From Brachyspira hampsonii (GTDB lineage Bacteria > Spirochaetota > Brachyspiria > Brachyspirales > Brachyspiraceae): a DNA stretch of 64,000 bases. This document shows, piece after piece, positions 17,769 through 27,300 of this stretch. The first letter of the stretch is position 1. The number at the start of each line of letters is the position of its first letter. The notes under the pieces were generated by a model. The model worked only from the letters and a program-made list of their open reading frames with translations. It was not told where the DNA came from and made no database searches. Both the position numbers and the translations under genes were made by a program. The stretch lies in NCBI RefSeq assembly GCF_002214805.1, contig NZ_CP019914.1, positions 2,170,001 through 2,234,000 of the forward strand, given 5' to 3'.

Positions 17769-18422
17769 ATGAAGATTACATTAGATATGTCAATATCAAA
17801 ACTGCTTGATGCTTTTGACAGAGAGTTTGGAGTATCTTTAGGAATATATAAAGGTGCTCATAAATCTGACAATATTAAATTATTTGAAATATCTGACCCT
17901 AGAAAAAATCAAAAAGCTTTTATAGTTATTAATAAGGATACTAGCGTGGAAAGTGCTGAAGCTATGTTCAGAAATACATTCGGAATCAGAGTTCAGATAA
18001 AGGATAGGAATGGGAATACTGTAAGTCAGGAAAGCACATTAGGAGGAATTAGAAAATTAGATAAAGGATTTAATAATAATGATGAGAATAATATTAATCT
18101 TATAGATAATGAAGAAGAAGAAGAAATAAATGATAACTCAGACGATGAAAATAAAAAAAAGAAGAAAAAAAAATCATATTTTTTAAAGCCTAAAACGGTT
18201 AAACATACTGTAGAAGATAAAATAAAGGAGATAGATAAATATTATTTAGGATTTCAGAGATCTGAGAGATATAAATCTATGCTTAATCTTTTATCATGCA
18301 TGGAAGAGGCTAAATTAACATATCCGGAATCTAAAGAGCTTACAGATCATATTGAGGAGATAAAATCGAAATCTTTAAATATATCGAATTTAAGCATAAA
18401 AAAAGAAGATTTGCTATATTAG
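17769..18422 (+). CDS. N-terminal part of a gene split at an A7 tract (soluble domain and acidic/Lys-rich linker)
   Basis: Unrecognised protein, 217 codons if terminated at 18422. A compact N-terminal domain (about 1-95, starting MKITLDMSISKLLDAFDREF and ending GGIRKLD) is followed by an acidic linker, a Lys run and a helical segment. The ATG at 17769 has GAAGG upstream; an in-frame TTG at 17760 is less likely. Eight codons before the stop the frame crosses A7 (18398-18404). A minus-one shift or one extra A there joins it to the open frame at 18404-18778, which encodes two membrane helices. The full product would have 336 residues. It may be a programmed product, a decayed gene or a sequencing error. 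Confidence 0.6.
   Translation: MKITLDMSISKLLDAFDREFGVSLGIYKGAHKSDNIKLFEISDPRKNQKAFIVINKDTSVESAEAMFRNTFGIRVQIKDRNGNTVSQESTLGGIRKLDKGFNNNDENNINLIDNEEEEEINDNSDDENKKKKKKKSYFLKPKTVKHTVEDKIKEIDKYYLGFQRSERYKSMLNLLSCMEEAKLTYPESKELTDHIEEIKSKSLNISNLSIKKEDLLY
18398..18404 (+). other. A7 tract at the junction of two open frames (candidate slippage site)
   Basis: In the upstream frame the codons are ATA AAA AAA GAA, which gives the A AAA AAA heptamer for minus-one slippage. The new frame reads AGA AGA TTT GCT and stays open for 124 codons. One extra A, by transcription slippage or as a sequencing correction, has the same effect. Confidence 0.5.
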
Positions 18423-18778
18423 TATTAATTATAATAACTTCTATTTTATCCTTAATAGGTGTAGGTACTTGGGGATATAACCTTTATAAGAATATAAAAA
18501 AAGACAGAGAAGCTGACAGTATAATACAGGAAATAGATAATTTGAGGATTAGAAAAGGTTCTCTAATGGAAAGCGGAAACATATCTGAAGCTAATGCTAT
18601 AGATGAGAGTATAAATTCAAAATCAGCAAGGCTTAATAGCATACAAAATGAGAGTGCGGTTTCTATAGCTAATTATTTTATAGTAGCAGCATTATTTTTT
18701 GCTGTAATATTAGCGATGTTTATATTAAGGCTTAACAAATATAATGTAACATCAATAAGATTTGGAAAAAATACATAA
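18404..18778 (+). CDS. C-terminal membrane part of the split gene, no start codon of its own at the 5' end
   Basis: The frame is open from 18356 and carries RRFAILVLIIITSILSLIGV (TM1), a charged helical segment and NYFIVAALFFAVILAMFILR (TM2). No ATG, GTG or TTG precedes TM1 in this frame. The first start-like codon, TTG at 18542, lies after TM1 and lacks a ribosome site. Basic residues directly before TM1 are what one expects of a cytoplasmic domain joined to a membrane anchor. I therefore read it as the continuation of the 17769 gene. Confidence 0.55.
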   Translation, partial: RRFAILVLIIITSILSLIGVGTWGYNLYKNIKKDREADSIIQEIDNLRIRKGSLMESGNISEANAIDESINSKSARLNSIQNESAVSIANYFIVAALFFAVILAMFILRLNKYNVTSIRFGKNT

Positions 18779-18896
18779 ATTTATAATTAGTATAAAATTT
18801 TATATATATAAATTAACATAATTTTACTTGATAATATATAACTATATGATATTATATCTTTAATATGATGATTTATTATTTATAGTGAGGAACTAA

Positions 18897-20036
18897 ATGC
18901 CAAAGATTATTATACCATTAAATGAAGTAAAAGAGGGAATGAAAGTAGCCAGCAATATATATAATAGCGATGAAAAAAGAATTGTAGATATTGGTACTGT
19001 AATTACAAAAGACATTATAGAAACTTTAAAAAGAAATTCTATCACTACAATTAGTGTAATGGAACTATTGGATTTAAAAAAAGAAAATACTGTTAATACT
19101 TCAGGAGACGGAAAAAAAGCTGTATTAAGAGGCGTAATAGAAGAGAATGGAAAAAAAATATTGAAAATAGATAGTCAGGAGGTAGCTAAAAAGCAGGAGG
19201 CTGCTATAGAAAAAACTAAGTCATTGTATGAAACAGCCAAGAACGGAGGCGGAATAGATTTTGATTCTATGAAGAAGGAAGTTAATACTATGCTTTCTTC
19301 TATAGTTGAAAATAAAGATGCTCATTCATATCTTTCTATGTTAAAAAGGAAAGATGAAACTATGTATAAACATGCTGTTGATGTAGCGACATTAGCGGCT
19401 ATTACTGCCGGTGAATTAAATCTTACTAAAGTTGATATGTCTAATATTATGCTTGGAGCTTTAGTGCATGATATAGGAAAAGTTCTTATACAGGAAAGTT
19501 TGCTTTCAAAAGTTAATCTTACTAAAGAAGAAGGGGCTATATTAAAAAAACATCCTACTCAAGGTTATAAATTGGTAAAAAGGGATAATTTAGATGATAA
19601 TATAGCAGATATTGTATTGGAGCATCATGAAAAATATGATGGAACGGGATATCCTTTTCAAAAAGACAATAAAGACATAAGTTTATATAGTAAAATAGTA
19701 TCTATTTGTAATACTTTTAATAATTTGATAACTAAAGGAGAACATGGTGTTCCATGCACTCCGGATAAAGCTGTAAAAATAATTATATCTTTGGCAAAAA
19801 AAGATTTTGACAGCGATGTTGTAAAAGCATTTCAGAAGGCTGTAGGATTTTACCCTAATAACACAAGAGTAAAACTTTCCAATGGAAGTATAGCAAGAGT
19901 TATAGAACAGAACCCTAATTTACCTTTAAGACCTGTACTTTCTATTGTTAAGCATCTTGACGGTACTGTCAGTGATGGTTTAGAGGTTGTTGATTTGTCT
20001 GTATCGAGCGATTTATTTATTAAAGAAATAATGTAA
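18897..20036 (+). CDS. HD-GYP domain protein (c-di-GMP phosphodiesterase-like)
   Basis: HD-GYP proteins hydrolyse cyclic di-GMP. The 379 residues have an N-terminal DUF3391-like region (PLNEVKEGMKVASNIYN), a middle segment and an HD-GYP domain. His159, the HD pair (191-192, LVHDIGK), His219 (KKHP) and HH 243-244 with HEKYDGTGYP are present. The position that is usually the late metal-binding Asp (DVFDAL in typical members) reads CNTFNNL, with Asn at 272 and 275. Activity may therefore be altered. GTGAGGA precedes the ATG. The location beside cheX and motility genes fits a signalling role. Confidence 0.85.
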   Translation: MPKIIIPLNEVKEGMKVASNIYNSDEKRIVDIGTVITKDIIETLKRNSITTISVMELLDLKKENTVNTSGDGKKAVLRGVIEENGKKILKIDSQEVAKKQEAAIEKTKSLYETAKNGGGIDFDSMKKEVNTMLSSIVENKDAHSYLSMLKRKDETMYKHAVDVATLAAITAGELNLTKVDMSNIMLGALVHDIGKVLIQESLLSKVNLTKEEGAILKKHPTQGYKLVKRDNLDDNIADIVLEHHEKYDGTGYPFQKDNKDISLYSKIVSICNTFNNLITKGEHGVPCTPDKAVKIIISLAKKDFDSDVVKAFQKAVGFYPNNTRVKLSNGSIARVIEQNPNLPLRPVLSIVKHLDGTVSDGLEVVDLSVSSDLFIKEIM

Positions 20037-20039
20037 TAA

Positions 20040-20372
20040 TTAATATTTCAGCTTTTGTTTTTTAGATAAAAGGCGGATTAAATATTTTAATTCATATCTT
20101 GAATAGTAATCTTTTACCATTGTAACACCTCTTTTATTAAAGAAGGAAAAATAATGATATTTTTCTAATGTAGATAAAAGCTGTGAAAAATGTTCTTTTT
20201 CTAATCTAAAAGCTGATGAAACTTCTTCTAAAGAATATAATTTATCTTCATCTTTGAAATATTTATCTAAAAATTTATTTGATTTTACTGTTATACAAAT
20301 ATTATCAATAATTATTTTTATAATTAAAGCTATAATAAATAATATTAATGGATATTGTATTATTTTGGGCAT
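20040..20372 (-). CDS. Hypothetical protein with one TM helix and a winged-helix-like region
   Basis: Unrecognised 110-residue protein. One TM helix (about residues 6-25) is followed by a helical, charged region (LYSLEEVSSAFRLEKEHFSQ, then LLSTLEKYHYFSFFNKRGVT). This could be a small winged-helix fold, but that is only an impression. I chose the ATG at 20372, two bases after the cheX stop (TGATAATG), which suggests coupling; a TTG at 20378 is also in frame. It converges with the HD-GYP gene, four bases apart. Confidence 0.6.
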   Translation of the reverse strand: MPKIIQYPLILFIIALIIKIIIDNICITVKSNKFLDKYFKDEDKLYSLEEVSSAFRLEKEHFSQLLSTLEKYHYFSFFNKRGVTMVKDYYSRYELKYLIRLLSKKQKLKY

Positions 20373-20374
20373 TA

Positions 20375-20848
20375 TCAATTAGTTTGATTAAATAAAATTA
20401 AGTTCATAAATATTTCGCCTAATTCTGTTTTATAACTTATAGATAATATTTTATCGTTTTCCTTTTCTAACATGGACATCTGTTCACTCATAAGTATTGC
20501 AGGAGGAGTCATATCCAAATCTATATGTTTTGTTGATAAATCATTAATAGCACTTCCAGCAACCATATTAACAAATTCTTTGATAGTTGCAATAAATATA
20601 TCATCTATTGTAGTTATAGATTCCATATTAAGAGCTGAAGCTAATTTAAAAGCAGTTGCTTTGTTCATATTAAACATAAGTCTTCCGCTTAAATCTCCCG
20701 TAATGCCTACGAATACTATAACGCCTCCGACATGATTTGCGTTTCTGTATATTCTTACATCGCCTTTTCCAACTTTTGAATTGAAATAACTTTTTAATAT
20801 AATTACTGTACCTTTGCTGAAAGCATTTACTACATCTAAATCAAACAT
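20375..20848 (-). CDS. cheX: CheY-P phosphatase CheX
   Basis: CheX dephosphorylates CheY-P in chemotaxis, notably in spirochaetes. The 157 residues show the CheC/CheX/FliY phosphatase pattern, with Glu91 and Asn94 in IKEFVNMVAG and a Pro pair in DMTPPAIL about 20 residues later. The beta-rich N-terminal half (GGVIVFVGITGDLSGRLMFN) also fits. It is followed by a small membrane protein gene with two bases between. FliY in this window lacks the corresponding Asn, so CheX is the better phosphatase candidate. Confidence 0.88.
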   Translation of the reverse strand: MFDLDVVNAFSKGTVIILKSYFNSKVGKGDVRIYRNANHVGGVIVFVGITGDLSGRLMFNMNKATAFKLASALNMESITTIDDIFIATIKEFVNMVAGSAINDLSTKHIDLDMTPPAILMSEQMSMLEKENDKILSISYKTELGEIFMNLILFNQTN

Positions 20849-21018
20849 ATAATAACACCATATAATTTATTTTATTAATAATAATCGGAAATAAATACTA
20901 TATTTTTAATAGTATAATACTATTATACAAATATTCAAGTAAAAAATACAATTATTATATATTAATTAATAGAAATCTTGACTACAAATAAAAAGAATGA
21001 TATCATTAAATAAAATTA

Positions 21019-21046
21019 TATAGTTATATAAAATAGTAACCGATAA
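21019..21046 (+). promoter_or_regulatory. Possible sigma-28-type promoter of the SLBB gene
   Basis: TATAGTTA (21019-21026), a 12-nt spacer and ACCGATAA (21039-21046) resemble the FliA consensus TAAAGTTT-N11-GCCGATAA. The ATG at 21051 follows almost at once, so the mRNA would be nearly leaderless. Confidence 0.35.
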
Positions 21047-21050
21047 TATT

Positions 21051-21368
21051 ATGAGAGATAGAATACTTTGTTTATCTTTTACATTATTGATATTTGTATT
21101 TGGTATATTTATAAATCTTTTTTATAAAACTAATAATACAAATAATGAATTAATTAGTATTACAGTAAAAGGGGCGGTTGTTAATCAGGGAGTATATTTT
21201 TGTAAATATGGCATCTCAGTATCTGAAGTTTTAGAAATTTGCGGAGGAATGACTGAGCTTGGATATTTGCCGGTTGGGTTTGATTATAATACGCCTATAA
21301 CCAATGATACCACGATTAATATACAAAAAAGATATTCAACTATAAGAAAAAATTATGAAGAGAATTGA
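21051..21368 (+). CDS. Membrane-anchored SLBB-domain protein
   Basis: The 105 residues start with one hydrophobic helix (about 5-25). A single SLBB/ComEA-like beta-grasp domain follows: ISITVKGAVVNQGVYFCKYG, then SVSEVLEICGGMTELGY. Such domains bind small ligands or polysaccharide outside the membrane in known proteins. No DNA-binding helix-hairpin-helix follows, so it is not a full ComEA. Its 3' end overlaps the possible TTG start of the giant acidic protein and lies 3 bp before the preferred GTG, so the two are probably cotranslated. Confidence 0.7.
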   Translation: MRDRILCLSFTLLIFVFGIFINLFYKTNNTNNELISITVKGAVVNQGVYFCKYGISVSEVLEICGGMTELGYLPVGFDYNTPITNDTTINIQKRYSTIRKNYEEN

Positions 21369-21370
21369 TA

Positions 21371-24300
21371 GTGGAAAAAGAATTCGCTAGTATTTTTGAA
21401 AGTAATAAAGACATCTCGCTCGATGAGTATGAAATAAATAAACTTCTAGAAAAGACTATAGAAATTAATGAAAATGACTTTCCTGTAATATCTATAGGTA
21501 ATTCTGATAAAGAAAGCCCTAAAATACTAGCTAAAATCACTACTAAAGGATATGAAGAAAAAGATAATTCTGAAAATATCAATTTAGAAGGCAGTGAAGA
21601 AATAACTAATAATGCTTATTCAGATGAAGAAACCAAAAAATATAAAAATCTTCAGGAAGCTTTAAGTTTATCAGAAAACGATATAGAAGGGGCAGGCGAA
21701 ATAGTTGATTCTGAAATAGATATGTCTAAACTATTTCCTAATGCTGATAATACTTTTAAAGAAGAAGCTAAAATTGAAGAAGAATCAGAAAAAACATCGG
21801 AATTAACAGAAGAGCAATCTGAAATAATAAATAATATCTATTCAAAAGAAGAGAATGATATACATAAAGAATCTGAAGATGAATCTTTAGAGGGTTATGA
21901 ATTAAGTAATATTGAAACAGTTGAAGATTTTAGTTTAGATGAAAGCTTCAAAAAAATTGATGTATCAGAATATAGCGATGAAGATTTATTGTATAATCAG
22001 TTAGAAAATGATTCAGAAGATTCGTCCAATGTAGAAAAATCTATTGAAGATGAAAACTTTAATGCAGAAGAGTTAAATAGTTTAGATAATACTTTAAAAG
22101 AATTGAAAATTGATAATGAAAAAGATGTTGATATAGAAGATTTAATCAGCACAGATAATTTTTCAAATTTGGAAGAAGATATTAAAGATGAGAGTATTCG
22201 TTTAGGCGAAACAGATTTAAATAATTTAGAAGATACTTTAAAAGATTCATCAAATAATCAAAATAACACATCTAAAGATCTCAATATAGAAGATTTAATA
22301 TCTTTAGGAAATTTTCACGATATAGAAGAACATTCTGATACTTCAGAAAACAATGAATCTGCATCATCTTTGGAAGAGACAGAAAACATAGAAGAATCTA
22401 TTGATGAAAATACAGAAGAAGAATCCGATTTAGATATGAAAGAGTATACAGATGAAGAGCTTCTTGATATAAATAACATATTGGAAGAAGAAGCATCAGA
22501 TTTAGAAGTAACTGAAGAACCTGTAAAAAATAATGAATCTTTGTCCTCTTCAGGTGAAACAGAAAATACAGAAGAATCTGATTTAGATATGAAAGAGTAT
22601 ACGGATGAAGAGCTTCTTGATTCTGATAATATATTGGAAGAAGAAACATCAGATGTAGAAGTAACTGAAGAACCTGTAAAAGATAATGAATCTTCGTCCT
22701 CTTTAGATGAAACAGAAAATACAGAAGAATCTATCGATGAAGATACAGAAGAAGAATCCGATTTGGAGATGAAAGAGTATACAGATGAAGAGCTTCTAGA
22801 TGCTGATAATATATTGGAAGAAGAAGCATCAGATTTAGAAGTAACTGAAGAACCTGTAAAAGATAATGAATCTGCATCATCTTTGGAAGAGACAGAAAAT
22901 ATAGAAGAATCTATTGATGAAGATACTGAAGAAGAATCCGATTTGGAGATGAAAGAGTATACAGATGAAGAGCTTCTAGATGCTGATAATATATTGGAAG
23001 AAGAAACATCAGATGTAGAAGTAACTGAAGAACCTGTAAAAAATAATGAATCTTTGTCCTCTTCAGATGAAACAGAAAATACAGAAGAATCTGATTTAGA
23101 TATGAAAGAGTATACGGATGAAGAGCTTCTAGATGCTGATAATATATTGGAAGAAGAAACATCAGATGTAGAAGTAACTGAAGAACCTGCGGAAAATAAT
23201 GAATCTTTATCCTCTTCAGAGGAAACAGAAAATATAGAAGAAGAATTAATTGATGAAGGTTTATCTGCTTTAGAAGAATTAGAAAATATAGAAGAATCTA
23301 TTGATGAAGGCACATCCGAAGAAGAATCTGCTCCCCAAAAAGAAGAATCCGATTTGGAGATGAAAGAGTATACAGATGAAGAACTTCTAGATGCTGATAA
23401 TATATTGGAAGAAGAAGCATCAGATGTAGAAGTAACTGAAGAACCTGCGGAAAATAATGAATCTTTATCCTCTTCAGAGGAAACAGAAAATACAGAAGAA
23501 GAATTAATTGATGAAGGTTTATCTGCTTTAGAAGAATTAGAAAATATAGAAGAATCTATTGATGAAGGCACATCCGAAGAAGAATCTGCTCCCCAAAAAG
23601 AAGAATCCGATTTGGAGATGAAAGAGTATACAGATGAAGAGCTTTTAGATGCTGATAATATATTGGAAGAAGAAGCATCAGATGTAGAAGTAACTGAAGA
23701 ACCTGCGGAAAATAATGAATCTTTATCCTCTTCAGAGGAAATAGAAAATACAGAAGAAGAATTAATTGATGAAGGTCTATCTGCTTTAGAAGAATTAGAA
23801 AATATAGAAAAATCTATTGATGAAGGCACATCTGAAGAAGAATCTGCTTCCCCAAAAGAAGAATCAGAAGACATAGAAGAAGAATTAATTGATGAAGGTT
23901 TATCTGCTTTAGAAGAATTAGAAAATATAGAAGAATCTATCGATGAAGGCACATCCGAAGAAGAATCAGAAGACATAGAAGAAGAATTAATTGACGAAGG
24001 TTTATCTGCTTTAGAAGAATTAGAAAATATAGAAAAATCTATTGATGAAGGTACAGCCGAAGAAGAATATGTAAAAGATTCTGATGCTTCAGAAATTAAT
24101 AATGAATTATCATTGGATAAATATACATTAATTGAATTGGAAGACGGAACAAAAATAAAAAGAACTTCTTATGCAAAAGATAATATAGATGTTGATGATT
24201 CTAAATTTTCGGATGAACAAAATTATGTTGTTCAGCATATATATACTGAAGAACAAGATACACTTATGAAAGAAGTATCTGAAAAAGATGCTCTTACAGA

Positions 24301-27300
24301 AGAAGAATTAGAAGACATTGATTGTGTTGAAGAATTTGATTTGAATACATTTTTTAACAATCAGAAAATTAATAGTAATAATAATGACGAAATAGAAGTA
24401 CCTGATTTATATGATGATATTTCTGTAATTATTGATAATGATGATTCATTGTTGATAGATGATGAAATAGAATTACCTGAAATAGATGATGAAGAGCCTA
24501 AAGAAGTAAATTTAATAAAAGAAGATAATTTAAAAGAAGATGAAATAAGTATACAATACAATGATAGAAATGTTGTAGTTCCAGATATAGATAATGTTGA
24601 TTATATAGATGAATCTAATTATATAACAGAAATAGATAATGATGATGATATAATACAATTATCTGGAAATGAACTTGATTTAATAACTAGAGATGTTGCT
24701 ATAGAGTCTTCATCAAATGAAGAAGATATTACCGATGACTACAGAGAAAATAATTATACTATGTCAGAAGTATCTGATAAAGAGTTGGAAGAAATAGATG
24801 ATGGTTATGTGAATGAGAATGAAGAAGATATTACCGATGACTACAGAGAAAATAATTATTCTATGTCAGAAATATCTGATGAAGAGTTAGAAGAAATAAA
24901 AGATGAAGAATTAACTTCTGAATTACAGGCTGAAGAAATAGATGAAATAAAAGAAGAAATAGATGAACCTACAGAAGAATCAAAACCAGAGGAATTAACT
25001 TCACAATCACAGGAAGAAGATATAAAAACAGATGAAATAACTTCAGAAGTTCAGGAAGAAGAAATAAAAGAAGAATTGCCAGAACCTGCAGAAGAATTAG
25101 AAGAAGAATCATCAGAAGAGATAATTAATAACGAAGAAGATCTTACAGAAGAAGATAAATCTATGATAGAAGACTATTTGGATAAAGTAGATAGTTCATC
25201 AGAGGATTTAACGGAAGAAGAAAAAGAATTATATCAAAGCTATTTATCTAATCCTTCAGACTCAGAGATTAATGAAGAATTGAAAGATGAATCAGTTTCT
25301 GAGTCATTAGAAGAATCAAAACCAGAGGAATTAATTTCACAATCGCAGGAAGAAGATACAAAAACAGATGAAATAACTTCAGAAGTTCAGGAAGAAGAAA
25401 TAAAAGAAGAATTGCCAGAACCTGCAGAAGAATTAGAAGAAGAATCATCAGAAGAGATAATTAATAACGAAGAAGATCTTACAGAAGAAGATAAATCTAT
25501 GATAGAAGACTATTTGGATAAAGTAGATAGTTCATCAGAGGATTTAACGGAAGAAGAAAAAGAATTATATCAAAGCTATTTATCTAATCCTTCAGACTCA
25601 GAGATTAATGAAGAATTGAAAGATGAATCAGTTTCTGAGTCATTAGAAGAATCAAAACCAGAGGAATTAATTTCACAATCGCAGGAAGAAGATACAAAAA
25701 CAGATGAAATAACTTCAGAAGTTCAGGAAGAAGAAATAAAAGAAGAATCAGCAACAGAATCCATATCTGTCCCAGAAGAAAAAGAAGATAGTTCAGAATT
25801 AAGTAACGATTATATATCTAAGATGTATAATGATTATTTGCAAAATCAGGAATCTAACAATAAAGATGTTTCAAATGATGATTATATATCTAAGTTCCAA
25901 AAGATGAATGAGGAGTATATAGAAAGCAGTAAAAAAGAAAATGAAATAAAAGAAGAGTTATCAAATCCTGAAGAAGAATTGAAAGAAGAATCATCAGAAT
26001 ATACAATCAATAATGAAGAAGATTTAACAGAAGAAGAAAAAACAGATGAAATAACTTCAGAAGTTCAGGAAGAAGAAATAAAAGAAGAATTACCAGAACC
26101 TGCAGAAGAATTAAAAGAAGAATCAGCAACAGAATCTATATCTGCCCAAGAAGAAAAAGAAGAGAGTTCAGAATTAAGTAATGATTATATATCTAAGATG
26201 TATAATGATTATTTGCAAAATCAGGAATCTAATAATAAAGATGTTTCAAATGATGATTATATATCTAAGTTCCAAAAGATGAATGAGGAATATATAGAAA
26301 GCAGTAAAAAAGAAAGTGAAACAAAAGAAGAAGATTTAACAGAAGAAGAAAAAACAGATGAAATAACTTCAGAGGTTCAGGAAGAAGAAATAAAAGAAGA
26401 ATTGTCAGAACCTGCAGAAGAATTAGAAGAAGAATCAGCAACAGAATCTATATCTTACCCAGAAGAAAAAGAAGAGAGTTCAGAATTAAGTAATGATTAT
26501 ATATCTAAGATGTATAATGATTATTTGCAAAATCAGGAATCTAATAATAATAAAGATGTTTCAAATGATGATTATATATCTAAGTTCCAAAAGATGAATG
26601 AGGAATATATAGAAAGCATTAAAAAAGAAAGTGAAATAAAAGAAGAATCATCAGAAGATACAATCAATAATGAAGAAGATTTAACAGAAGAAGAAAAAGA
26701 ATTATACAAAAGCTATTTATCTAATCTTACAGATTCAGAGATTAAAGAAGAATTGAAAGATGAATCAGTTTTCGAGTCATCAGAAGATATAAAAGAAGAA
26801 TCAAAACCTGATGAAATAACTTCAGAAACTCAGGAAGAAGAAATAAAAGAAGAATTGTCAGAACCTGCAGAAGAATTAGAAGAAGAATCAGCAACAGAAT
26901 CTATATCTGCCCCAGAAGAAAAAGAAGAGAGTTCAGAATTAAGTAACGATTATATATCTAAAATGTATAATGATTATTTACAAAATCAGGAATCTAATAG
27001 TAAAGATGTTTCAAATGATGATTATATATCTAAGTTCCAAAAGATGAACGAGGAATATATAGAAAGCAGTAAAAAAGAAAGTGAAAAAAAAGAAGCATCA
27101 GAACCCGCAGAAGAATTGAAAGAAGAATCATCAAAAGATACAATCAATAATGAAGAAGATTTAACAGAAGAAGAAAAAGAATTATACAAAAGCTATTTAT
27201 CTAATTCTGCAGATTCAGAGATTAAAGAAGAATTGAAAGATGAATCAGTTTCCGAGTCATTAGAAGATATAAAAGAAGAATCAAAACCTGATGAAATAAC

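Noticed and set aside
20908-20924. AATAGTATAATACTATT palindrome between cheX and the SLBB gene
   Set aside because: Short AT-only palindromes are frequent in such AT-rich DNA; no second site or clear promoter overlap supports an operator.
22315-23976. 553-codon Ser-rich ORF on the - strand
   Set aside because: Mirror of the acidic repeats of the giant gene, with the same compositional artefact as above.
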